Assembly (NCBI GenBank): GCA_018136815.1
Contig: CM030944.1
Location: forward strand, 558,456-622,455
Direction of reading: 5' to 3'
DNA from: Isochrysis galbana
Taxonomy: Eukaryota > Haptophyta > Isochrysidales > Isochrysidaceae
Length of the DNA stretch: 64,000 nt
Shown: one piece after another, positions 22,369-32,271 of the stretch
Layout: each line of letters begins with the position of its first letter
How positions within the stretch are numbered: position 1 is the first letter of the stretch
Program-made: the position numbers and the translations under genes
Notes under the pieces: generated by a model
Told to the model about the DNA's origin: nothing
Seen by the model: the letters and a program-made list of their open reading frames with translations, nothing else
Databases searched by the model: none

Positions 22369-22739
22369 TTGTACAAGTAGGTGGTGGTAAAAAAAATCGC
22401 GCGTTCACTTTTTTTCTTTTGGGGGGGGGTGAGTATGTCAACATGTATTAGTATGTACTACTAGTATGTGATTGACGACGGTTCATTGTCGCGCGCCTTC
22501 AGTTGGGTGTGTTCGCGGCGTAGCCGCAGGGTGCAAATTTGGTTGTTTCGCTTGTTCGCTTGGTTAAGAGCCGCGTTTACGCAGCGCGAGGAAAATTTTC
22601 AGGGTTTTAGTGTCAGACAGTGGTCACTTTGGGGGTCAAGGGAGTAGTAGGTAGTAGGTAGTTGACTATGTTCAAACGGTCAAAAAGTTCGAGTCGAATT
22701 TCGCGTTCGACTATTTTTTCTGCTACCACCTACTTGTAG
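22369..22739. mobile_element. MITE-like element with about 28-bp terminal inverted repeats
   Basis: The left end (gtacaagtaggtggtggtaa followed by an A run) is the imperfect inverted complement of the right end (ctgctaccacctacttgtag preceded by a T run). The 370-bp interior has no coding capacity and has sub-repeats such as gtagtaggtagtaggtag. No certain target duplication was found. The size and structure suit a non-autonomous DNA transposon. Confidence 0.6.
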
Positions 22740-22740
22740 G

Positions 22741-23355
22741 GTAGAGCCGTCCTGCTCGCTCCCCGGCGCGCCAAGCCGACGACGACGCACGGTCCCATCT
22801 CCAGGTCCGAGCTCACCACCCACAAACTTCGACCGGCCACTATGACTATGAGGGATCGAGCGGCAACGGGGGGGGGGGGGGGGGGGGGGTACCCGGGCGC
22901 TGTCCTCCGGCTCGAGGGAGTGAGGGCCGAGGAGGGGGTGTGCCGCGGGTGCCGCACCCTCGATCCCACCGCTCGGCACCCTCGATGGCGGCCAGCTGCA
23001 ACACACGATGGCGCCCTTCCGCTTGACCCTCTCTCTTCTCTCTTGTGGGACGACGAGGTGAAAGGGCGCGCGGCCCAGGTACCCCCACCTGAGATCCAAC
23101 ACCTCGCGAGGCCGAGATTTCTTTCCTCACTAGGATCTCGAGACCGGTTGGACGCCGCGAGGTCGCCGCACGGTCCGAATTCAATCGGGACGGCGAGGCA
23201 CCTCGGCCCTCTCACTCCTTCTTCCGAACGTCGCCAAGGCTTGCGGTCCCTCGCGACAACCCCGCCCCCCCCACCCCTCCCAAGCCCCCTCTCTCCCCTC
23301 CCTCCAAACCTCTCCTCGAGCTCACGTCGCTCCTCACCGCAGCGAGCACGTACAG
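22741..23355. other. Promoter-side region of the FEA1-like gene
   Basis: No gene supported. A run of about 20 G at 22869-22889 makes long frames look open on both strands. From 23250 the plus strand is pyrimidine-rich (ccccacccctcccaagcccc and similar), which suits a promoter and 5' leader for the gene starting at 23356. Confidence 0.45.
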
Positions 23356-25092
23356 ATGTTCCGATTCATCGCCATCCTCTCACTCATCACGCAGGCTCAG
23401 GTACCGCCCACCCTCGAGCAATCTCCCTCGATCCTTCTGGACAAATTCTGCAGAGTCGCACATTGCATGGCTTGTGCCGCGCGACATCAGCTCAGTCCCC
23501 GCTCACCCAATGAGCTCACCCTCCCTTTCTCACTGTGCCTCTCATAGGCTTCGTATCAGCGCATTGCAGGCTACCAGCCGGCCTCAAAGGTAACCGACCA
23601 CAACGCGATCGACCTCGATCAGGCTGCCATCGAGACGGCGCTGTCAAAGACCCCAGCGGACTATGATGGTGCTATGAGAATTTACACCATCGGCGGGAAT
23701 TCGAAGCCATACTCGGTACTGACTGTGCCTGCGCTGGCAGCAAGTCTCAATAAGGGCACCGAAGTGTTGGCACAGGGCGAGGACGGCCAGCCAGTCAGCG
23801 GCACAGTCTATGAGTCTGCCCTCGTGGGCAGTAACAAGGTTTCGATCCTCTACGACATCAGCACCGTGCAGTCACAATACGTCGGCTGCCGCGTAGGCGC
23901 CCTGCCGCCTGCGTCGCAGGTGCGCCATGGATGCATCAATATTTCTTATCCCGTAAACGTTGGCGGTGCTTCCTTCATGGCCTCTGCGGTTGAGCACAAG
24001 AACGGGCGCCACCTGGCGGGCTTTTCCACGGCTGCTCAAGAGAAGATGTGGGAATGCAACAACGGCTGCCCGTACGAGGAGTACAGAAGCTTCTACAACT
24101 ACTATGGCTCACACACGTATGCGGATGATTGGGTCAAGGGTGCACTGATGGGCTCAAATGTGGCCTTTCCCAACGGTCGTGGATCTGCCGACTTCAGCAG
24201 GTTCAATGATGACGCAACTCGGATTGAGGCAGCAAAGAAGGGCACTGCCTACATGAACGTCTGGATGTACGTCGTCCGCGAATTTGAAGACGCCATCGGT
24301 GACTGTGAGAATAGCTGTATTGAATGCAATGACGATCCCGTGCATGCATGGGACGAAGGCGTGGCCTTCTACACAGGGTCTCTCGTCACACCAAGGGCGA
24401 CAGTGGACTCCGAGGGGCCATTATTTGAAGGTGGCAATTTGATCTGGACACTCATGGACAAGCGCTGCCAGAACTTCAAGACGTGCGGCGCGAAGGGCGA
24501 CATGACGACCGGCACCGCAAAAGTCAATCTGGATTTGGCGAACTACTTTGCTCTCGGTCAGCATAACCTTCTCCTCGGCCAGTGCGAGGCAGCGAACGAG
24601 ATCAAAGACCGTGTTGTCGACCTAATGCGCGTTGGCCTCATTCAGGGCACGATTAGGTACGCCTACAAGGTAGGAAAGCTCATGGGTGATCTCAAGGAAA
24701 AGGCGGAAGGAGCAGTCTTCGCCGCCGCTGTTTTGCCTGCACTACACACCTGCAGCCCGGAAGCGGCGGAGACGGTGTACTCGAACATGCGCCTCGATGC
24801 TACATCTACCAACTTCGCCGACGTGAAGTCTGCATTTGAGAAGAACTACCAGTGCCTCGGCATAACTTGCGCCGATGTGGGCGGCCTATGGTTCGACGCT
24901 ATTGACGACTATTACGAGGGTGCACAGCCTTGTGTCGATGCCTCTGCATCCAGCCTCAACGGCGGGGCTGTGGCGGGAATCGTCATTGCTGTAATCGTGG
25001 CTCTCGGTTTGCTTGTCGTACTCATGTTCGTCATCTTCCGGGAACGGCGTGGCAAGCCACTCTTCCTCAATCTCGACAAGATGCGCACTTAG
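23356..25092 (+). CDS. FEA1-like surface protein, signal peptide and C-terminal membrane anchor
   Basis: Exon 1 (23356-23400) encodes only MFRFIAILSLITQAQ. A 147-nt GT-AG intron (23401-23547) follows, then exon 2 (23548-25092), in phase 0, giving 529 residues. Exon 1 is a typical signal peptide. The lumenal part carries CNNGCPYEEY and DWVKGALMGS, an Ala/Lys turn, and HAWDEGVAFYTGSL with KRCQNFKTCG. To my recollection this WDE-x-VAFYTGS signature marks FEA1/H43-type algal proteins, which are periplasmic, induced by low iron or high CO2 and implicated in iron assimilation. A 23-residue hydrophobic helix near 490-512 and a basic 17-residue tail predict a single-pass type I membrane protein, unlike the secreted green-algal form. 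Iron function is inferred from family only. Confidence 0.7.
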
Positions 25093-25740
25093 AGATGCAC
25101 TCCCTCTCCTAACCAGCGCACTATTACATGCTTTAGCAGAGCTTTTGTTCACCGTCGAAATGGCCATGGAGGGATGTGCTGCAGTATGCGATCTGAGCGC
25201 TATGGGGAGCACGCAGGCGTTTCAAGAAATCCGCTGGAGTCATGCCTCTCGGTCATAAGGCTTCTACCGAGAAGCCGATGTGCCAAGGGCATTTGCCCGC
25301 ATATCAAAATCTGTTCGTGCCTGAGGCGCGTGATCTTCATCACCGTTTAAATACACAGGCCGCAGGCATCCGTCATGCCCTCAACCTAGGTTGCCATGCA
25401 TTATCTTTCTACTCCGCATGGGGCAGACGAGGGTGAGCTCGCTATATGAGGATGTCTCTTGTCATCATGAGACCCCTAGAATAATAGAGCCATCTTGGGA
25501 AGATCAGCTTCATCGTTAACGGCGTAAAGCTTATGGAGCTTGCGTGCGTTGATGCGTGTGTTGTTTCGTATTTGTTTCCTCTAGCAGCTTGTGCGTAGCG
25601 TAGTGTGTAGTAAGTATCTTGTGCACAACGCAGAGTGCCCTCGCCAAATATGATTCATAATGTTTCTCAAACAAAAGAATTTTGCTTGCGAAAAAAACCT
25701 AAATTTTTAGCGTAAGCCAGCAACCTTCCATTTTGCTTCC
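25093..25740. other. 3' flank of the FEA1-like gene, no gene seen
   Basis: AT content rises towards 25740 and no frame looks coding. It probably contains the transcript 3' end. Confidence 0.4.
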
Positions 25741-25744
25741 GTGG

Positions 25745-26281
25745 ATTAAACTAAGTTTATACTTGTTGAACAAGGGGGGGCACGAGCCCCCCCCCCCTCA
25801 CTTTCCCCTGTTGTGGGGGACTAACCATCCACCCTCCTGGCATGCTTTATGGCACGCCAGGGCCAGGTTGCACAGCCGAGCCTCTCGCTCTTCCCCACAA
25901 GCTCGCCTGCTTCGCTCGCTTTGGCCCGTCGCGCCTAGCCCATCGCTCCAACCCCTCCTCCACCCCTGGTCGATAGGCAGACAGATGCAGCGTGGGGGCC
26001 CCTAGAGCGTGGAGGGCCAGCGAGGGAGAGGTAGGGTAGGTCAAGGCCCAGACCCAGACTCTCGCCTCCTCTGCCCCCTGAGTTGCCCTCACTCACACGC
26101 TCGTGCCACCAATGGCACGGCACAGACCTTCGATGTTGCGGGTAGGGGGCCCTGCCGCCATGCCACTCAATCAAGGACTCCCCATGGTGGGTGATAGCAC
26201 TGCTGTCACCCTCATGGAGGCAACTCCTACCACCAGTGCACCCCTCGTGGGGCATACCGGGTAGGGGCACTACCGGAGGAC
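25745..26281 (+). mobile_element. LINE-related GC-rich segment
   Basis: It starts with aactaagtttatactt, the phrase that also opens the LINE insertion at 61021. It then shows blocks shared with 10380-10600 and leads into a reverse-transcriptase fragment at 26282. No intact frame. It is probably 5' or internal LINE sequence with deletions. Confidence 0.45.
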
Positions 26282-26790
26282 ACATGCTCGGGAGATATAG
26301 CGTTGCTCTATAAGAGCGAGGACGCTAGGGACCCGAGAAACTATAGACCCATCACGCTGCTTCAAACGGATTACAAAATCCTCGCCAAGGTCCTAGCCAA
26401 TAGACTCAGGAGAACGATTCATACGATAATCTCCAAGGAACAAGTGGGTTTTGTGCCTAGGCGGATGATAGGCGAGGCCACCCATCTCCTAAAGTTAGTT
26501 CAAGCGTACTTGGAAGACACGGATGAGGAGGGCCTAGCCCTGGCGATAGACTGGGAGAAAGCTTTCGATAGAGTCAGTTGGGATTACTACCATAAATAAA
26601 GCGATACAAGCGTTGGGCTTCGGCCCCGGATACTCTAGATGGCTAGCGCTATTAACAAATGTGGACTCACTCCCGACGAGATGGATAAAGGCTAATGGGA
26701 GGCGTAGCAACCCCTTCACGATACACTGCGGCATGCCCCAAGGATGCCCGTTATCGCCCCTCGCTTTTCTCTTGGTGGCCGATAAATAAA
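26282..26790 (+). pseudogene. LINE reverse-transcriptase fragment
   Basis: The frame reads LLYKSEDARDPRNYRPITLL, then DYKILAKVLANRL, QVGFVPRRMIGEATHLL and AIDWEKAFDRVSWDYY: non-LTR RT blocks 0-3 with the first catalytic Asp. An in-frame stop at 26597-26599 is followed, in another frame, by FTIHCGMPQGCPLSPLAFLL (block 4) and then a stop. The YADD box and everything beyond are missing. It is a dead internal piece of a LINE. Confidence 0.85.
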
Positions 26791-27244
26791 ATAATTAATG
26801 TTATATCCTAGCCAACCCCACTAGCTAATTGGACACAACTTTTCCGTCCCGGAATCCCGCCATGCCTGACGAGCCAGGTGTCCGAGTGCTACCGGGGGGA
26901 GGGGGCACTGCCCCCTCCCCCTCGATATTTGTCCTCCCCCCAGTGCACGCACCAACCCTGCGCACCCCAGCACGTCCTCTCCTCGAGTCCACGCTAGGGG
27001 AAAACCCCTTTCGGGTAAAAGCAACGCAGGGGGGGGGGGCACTCCTGAATAGGGGCCCAGGAGCGCTAATCTCTCCTCGCCGAAGCGAGTGGCCGCGGCG
27101 AGCCGCGGCCCTTCCCTCCTGGCTCTGGCGCCCCCGTCTTCTCTTACCCAAACGGGGCGAGAAGACACGTAAACGCCGGAGGGGAGAGCTGCCGCTCCCC
27201 CCTCCCCTCCCTCTTCCCTTTTCCTCCTCTCTTCCCTGCGGCGG
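26791..27244. other. GC-rich segment between LINE pieces
   Basis: No gene supported. Homopolymeric C and G runs and Arg/Pro-rich shadow frames on both strands. It probably belongs to the LINE whose endonuclease region begins at 27245. Confidence 0.35.
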
Positions 27245-27756
27245 GCGGCAGACTAGCCGCGGTGCTCTCACAAGCAAGAAAGGCGAAGGTAGATGTACTG
27301 ATGCTCCAGGAGCTTCACGCGTACGAGGATGGATCACACCTCCGGGCGCATAGGACGGCCACCCTACTGGGATGGTCGTGGTTTGCTGCCCCGGGAGAGA
27401 CGGAAGATCCTGCTAGCGGCGTCGCTGTGGCGATCAGAGACGGAGCGGGCAGGATAACCGCTAGACCGGACACACTAGAGATCATACTTGGGGGTAGATG
27501 CGTATCAGTAGAAGCTAACATTGATGAAATAAAGTATCGCATTATATCTGTATACCTTAGCGCGTCCCCCGGCCCCCGGGAAGGGCAAATCGCGAGGATA
27601 AAGAGAACACTAGCCGCGCTAGACACGACCCCGACATTGGTCGGAGGCGACTTCAACTGCGTGGAAGACAGCCAAAAAGACACTAAACGCACGGGAGAAG
27701 CGCCATACCATAACACACACGGGGAAAAATGGAAGGCTTTAGGTGATGTGTCGTAG
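27245..27756 (+). pseudogene. LINE APE-type endonuclease fragment
   Basis: The frame contains KAKVDVLMLQELHAYEDG and, near its end, TLVGGDFNCVEDSQKDT. These are the QE and GDFN motifs of the apurinic-like endonuclease that nicks target DNA for non-LTR elements. It is similar to 30118-30480 but clearly a different copy. It lacks the N-terminal SYNING block and stops at the 3' end of the minus-strand LINE piece at 27739. Confidence 0.8.
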
Positions 27757-29280
27757 GTCTAGCCCCCTTGCCGCTTGCAAGAGGTCCTCCGACGTTCCTA
27801 TGTTGAAATCCTTGTCCACCGTGTACAGCGGGCTTATCATTCTCTTAATGTGTTTGTTGCTCGGGGCGTGTAACCCCATATTCTCCCGTTGTTTTTTTAG
27901 CCTCTGAAAGAAACCGACTTTCGCCGTTACTAACAGGTGATATCTCGTGAGGATCGCTCTTAAGATCGACCTGGCGGACCTGCCGTCCGCGTTGCCATAC
28001 TGAATGTTATAGAAGTCGGTTAGAATATACCTCCACGCCAAGATACCTAAGTATCCTGAGGAGGGGTGCGGTCTATCCACCTGATAGCAGAAAAGACGTT
28101 GGGGTATTTCGGATCCCGGCTTAAGGCAAATCCCTAAAAGTCCTTCTATGAATTCAAAGACAGGCTCCATCGCGATACATGAGGCCAAGTGAGTGGAACT
28201 CTCGGGGGCTATGCCACAAAAGCGGCATGTCGGATCGTCGGCAAAACGGTTCGCCGTAGCTATTCTCCTATGTAGGATATGTTTAAAATGCAGATAGGAG
28301 TCCCTAGGTGTTAAAAAGTTATATTTGTACAGTTGCGATACTTGTTTCCACTTCCCCGAGAGGACCGGTAACCTTTTCTCCCATCTTAGTGTGGATTTTT
28401 GTGCTTTGGTTTTCCTCAAAGCGAGGAACGCTTTAGTCAAGACCCTGACACTCACATCCTCTAGCGTAGTTTGCGTGCCTTTTAGCGTGTACTCTTGAGG
28501 TATCGGATACGCTGTTTCCGCCGGGCCGTCGTACGCTCGTCCCCACTTCAGTGGGGTGAATAGCTCATCGGGCAATAGTTGCGGGCTGATCCGCTCGTGG
28601 ATGTGGGGCTCTCCCATAACATTAAGTTGGACTTTGTGGTGATCGCCTTTTCGGCGCAGATAGAAGTTATGGTCTTTGTCCACTAGAATGTCACCTAGAT
28701 CATGCGCGTCCGGATCTTCTTGAGGGACTAACTCTTGCTCCTCCGGAGGAGGAGGCGGGGGCTTCGCTTGTTTTCTAAGAAGGTCCGTATAGTCAGATGT
28801 GGTATCTACTAGTCTTGATCTAGTCCATTCGGATATCTTTTCCCACGACTTAAGAAGGGGGGCTACTGAAATGTAATTTCCTCTATGGCGTATCCACCGT
28901 TCTCCGTCCGGCAAGTAAGCCGCGCATTCCTCTGTAGTGTATATGTCCCCCGTGTCCGGGTTAATCGTATTGTGTACGATAACCGTCTGAAGAGACTCCC
29001 ATTTAGACCTATGTGAATGGTGAATCGCCGGAGGTTTGTGGAAAAGGTCGTGCCATATCGGGGAGCCCAGGGTTCCTTCCCGTGTGTTTGTTTCCCTATG
29101 GAAGTTAATCCGTCTAAAGTTCTCGAGCGCAAGCTTCCAAAAAGCCGGGAGCGTGCTATTACCACGAATGCTAGCCGTGAGGCTCTTCACGTCGACCTTC
29201 GCGAAGACCGCCGCGCGCCCTAAGGGGGTGCGGCAGAACCATTGGTCTAAGACCGTTTTCCATTCCGCCAGCTTCCCCGT
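27739..29280 (-). pseudogene. LINE ORF C-terminal part with zinc-binding domain
   Basis: The minus-strand frame of about 510 residues carries DSYLHFKHILHRRIATANRF, then a Cys-x2-Cys, His and Cys knuckle (TCRFCG, STHLASC). This is the zf-RVT region that follows the RT domain in many LINEs. It ends LDLRHIT at 27739. Upstream, reading 5' on the minus strand, it is joined near 29280 to an inverted 5' piece of a LINE. The RT domain is missing. Confidence 0.8.
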
Positions 29281-30500
29281 GCGTCCAACAAAGCGCTGGC
29301 CAGCGCCTTCAGAGACGCTGCGGCGCACCTAGTGGTGCGCAACTACAAATTCGAGATGAAAAACTACATCAACATCAGCTCGCTCGCAAAGGCGGTTGAC
29401 AGTCAAGGGTTCTACTTCCTCCAAGGTAACCAAGAGCGCACCAAAATCCTCACCAAAGAAGGGGTCCTCGTGACCCAAGGCAAGAAGGAGGTATACCACC
29501 TGTACGTGACCCCGAAACAAGGCTCGTTCGCCTCGTTCGACTTCCCACGCAAGCTCTTACTCAACATCAACGGGGCCCCCTACCCCGTTGAATACGCCGT
29601 TCGCAACTGCCGCGAACTCGGAGGCGACATCAAGAACCTCAGCATCCACGCCGGACCCAAGGGCTGCAAAGGATACGTCAAAGCGTACGCACAAGCGTTC
29701 CATCCCCCCCTTCGCACCTGTGTCTGCGAAGAAGAGAAGGCCGCGCGCCTTGAGCGCGAGGAACGTAAGCGCACGGCCCCGCCTAAGATGACCATACAAG
29801 AGGCCATGAACCCTAACGCCCCGGAACTGTGCAAGCGTTTTCCGAATGGGAAGTGCCCCATGAACATCATGGGCAAAGCATGCAACCGCTCGCACGAGTA
29901 CCCGGGAGCATGGAAAGACGGTAAATGCACGATCGTCTGCGCGTTTCCACGCGCAAGCGCCGGACCCCCCGGAAAACAACACAAAGGCGGCTTTTGTGCC
30001 CTAGGAGCCGACTGCCGCTACCTTCACAAGTACGTGCAAACCGCCCTCCCTATGCACCGATGGAACCTACTAATCATATATGCGCTAACATTCAACCCCA
30101 CACTGGGATACCCAGGTGAAGGACCAGTCGTAATCGCCTCCTACAACATCAACGGCGCCGCACACGGCGCCCTAGGATCGGTGCTCGCCCAAGCGAGAAA
30201 AGCGAGAGTAGATATCCTACTACTCCAAGAGCTCCACGCCTACGCCGACGGCAGGCACCACCGAATCTGCATGACCGCCAAGGCTCTGGGGTGGCAAATG
30301 GTGCATGCGCCGGCCAACACCTCTGACCCGGCGAGTGGGGTAGGCATCGCGATACGCGACTCCTCCCCAAGAGTGAAATTGTTACCGGACACGGCGGAAA
30401 CGCTAATCGAAGGCAGATGCCTGCGAGCTAGATGCGTAGTAGACTCTAAAGAATTGGAATTAATATCTATATACCTAAGCGCCGTGGCCACTCATGGTAG
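29281..30500 (+). pseudogene. LINE gag-like/CCCH finger plus endonuclease part
   Basis: One open frame of about 410 residues, with no ATG-defined start. A VYHLYVTPKQGSF and FPRKLLLNI globular segment comes first. Then come two finger-like motifs (CKRFPNGKC with a distant Cys-x3-His, and CALGADCRYLH, a Cys-x5-Cys-x3-His). VVIASYNINGA, VDILLLQELHAYADG and DPASGVGIAIRD follow, the start of an APE endonuclease. A CCCH gag-like region thus precedes the nuclease in a single ORF. The copy ends mid-nuclease at about 30485, where a minus-strand LINE 5' end begins. The first segment is also found at 62095-62230. Confidence 0.75.
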
Positions 30501-30834
30501 AGGTTTCCAACATGGGAAGGGCAGCTGAGCTGCCCTTCCACATGAGGTGCTCTTGGGGTGGGAGGGTTTCCCACTGTTGCAGGGGGTCTCAAAGACCCCT
30601 TGCATGCTACGCAGAGCCATGGTGGCAACCTGTTCGGTGCCAGTGCTCGCCACCCCGCGCGCTTGCGCGGGTGTGGTTTGGATGGGTTGGATGGGCTTTG
30701 AGAGGGCTTTCTGACGAGCCGCCTCGGGCGGCATGGGGCGTCCCAGGTGGGGCGCGGTGGCGAGGGTCGCCTGGGGCTCGGGAGCGGTCGCGGCACGCTC
30801 CATAGGTCAAACTATAACAATAGTTTTTTGACCT
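30492..30834 (-). mobile_element. LINE 5' end with terminal hairpin and start of ORF
   Basis: Minus-strand ATGGAGCGTGCCGCGACC starts at 30803. It follows directly a stem whose arms are aggtcaaactat (30804-30815) and its complement with three extra T (30820-30834), loop aaca. The ORF (MERAATAPEPQATLATAP and on) stays open for about 100 codons to 30492, where the oppositely oriented copy joins. Confidence 0.7.
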
Positions 30835-30837
30835 GCA

Positions 30838-31005
30838 TAGGAGAATAGCCACGGCGAACCGGTTCGCTGATGATCCGACGTGCCGCTTTTGAGGTATAGC
30901 CCCCGAGAGCTCCACCCATATAGCCTCGTGCATCGCGACGGAGCCCATTTTCGAATTCATAGAAGGGCTTTTGGGGATGAATCTTCGTCCGGGCTCTGAC
31001 TGAGA
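30838..31005 (+). pseudogene. LINE zinc-knuckle fragment with nonsense codon
   Basis: The plus frame reads RRIATANRFADDPTCRF, stop, GIAPESSTHIASC, then PIFEFIEGLLG. It is nearly the same protein as part of 27739-29280, but the second knuckle cysteine is replaced by TGA at 30890-30892. This is a 168-bp remnant of a close sister copy. Confidence 0.8.
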
Positions 31006-32089
31006 TAGCCCGTGTTTACAGGATAAGTCGGGACCGGGGACCGAGGCCGAGGCCGCCGCCTGGGCTTGGTAGGCGTAGGAGGAAGGGGGGAACAAACGCC
31101 ACCCGGGAGGGGGGGGGGGGAGGGGGGGGCGAGCCACCGGACCATACCTAAGCCCTTTACCTCTACCCCCCGCTAGCAGTGCACGTGGGAAGTCGCCTAA
31201 TTGAGGGGGGGGGGGGGGCGGAGGAGTGGGGGTGGCAGAACGCTTGCTGCTTGTAAGTATAGTGGGTCCAGAGCCGCGTGTGAGGTGAGAACAATACAAG
31301 ATTTTTTTGCTTCCGTTTATTCTTGTTTTCGTGAAGCTTTGTGGTTTGCATATAGCGGTATGATCCCGTATTTACATCACATCGGACATTGTTGCATTCA
31401 TTGGACGATGCCCCACGAGCGTGCGCATTTACGGGAGAGCACCCAACATCGATTCCGGGGGCCACCGCGGGCTATTGCCGATGAGCTTCGATCCGCCTCA
31501 CGCCACGGACCCCCGTCCAATGGGATGAGTTTTGGGGGCTCGCAATGTATGAGTAGTAGACAAGTTCGGGTGTCTAGGCTAGATGGACAGCCTCTGAACT
31601 TACACCTTAATGGGATCCCTCGCCATGTGTCGCTGGGTGGTCGACATTGTGCGCTGCCCTTGCGAGACTATGAGACTAGTTGCTTCCTCAACGAGACGCA
31701 CGGAAGCAGGCGGGCGGGCAGAAGGCGGTCTCAATGGCCAACGGCAATCAAAGGCCACGAGGCTAACCGCGGGCCGCTAGAGACGGAGAATGCACGTGCC
31801 TGAACCTGCAAAGATAGCGGCGGGTGTAGGTGTTGGACAGAGCCGGCATGCAGAAAGTGAAGTAGAGGAAGAACGCCATGAATCGCCCAAATCCACCAAA
31901 AGAGGTCGAAGAAACCAAGTTGCCACCCTCTCACTTCGATATTTTGGTACACTACTGCAAGGTGCGACATCTACGGCTTGCGCCAGCTCACCTCTCCAGA
32001 GCCATGAATTGACTTTGGGCCGCAACGGGGGTCAAGCTTTCGTTTGCACAGCATCATGCTGCCTGCGTCGAGAGGTGACTATCGAAGCC
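31006..32089. other. No gene recognised
   Basis: G runs at 31105-31130 and 31205-31218, then balanced-composition sequence with a plus frame of about 200 codons (31201-31803) that shows no domain. It ends at an assembly gap. Confidence 0.35.
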
Positions 32090-32189
32090 NNNNNNNNNNN
32101 NNNNNNNNNNNNNNNNNNNNNNNNNNNNNNNNNNNNNNNNNNNNNNNNNNNNNNNNNNNNNNNNNNNNNNNNNNNNNNNNNNNNNNNNN
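32090..32189. other. Assembly gap of exactly 100 N
   Basis: One hundred ambiguous bases, the usual placeholder for a gap of unknown size. The flanks are not visibly duplicated, unlike the second gap. It lies about 80 bp beyond the VPS16 stop. Confidence 1.
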
Positions 32190-32271
32190 GTGTGAGCCTC
32201 TGTGTTGCTTCACATGCCGTCTTCGGATTGCATTGTTTAGGATGGCGGGACAGGATGGCGGGTCGGCGTCA

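Noticed and set aside
22842..23513. Plus-strand frame of 223 codons and overlapping minus-strand frames
   Set aside because: The frame depends on a 20-G run and has Arg/Pro/Ser-rich shadow composition. The true coding exon at 23356 lies in a different reading supported by a signal peptide and splice sites.
31201..31803. 200-codon plus frame
   Set aside because: No domain, start context or codon pattern supports it; it begins in a G run.
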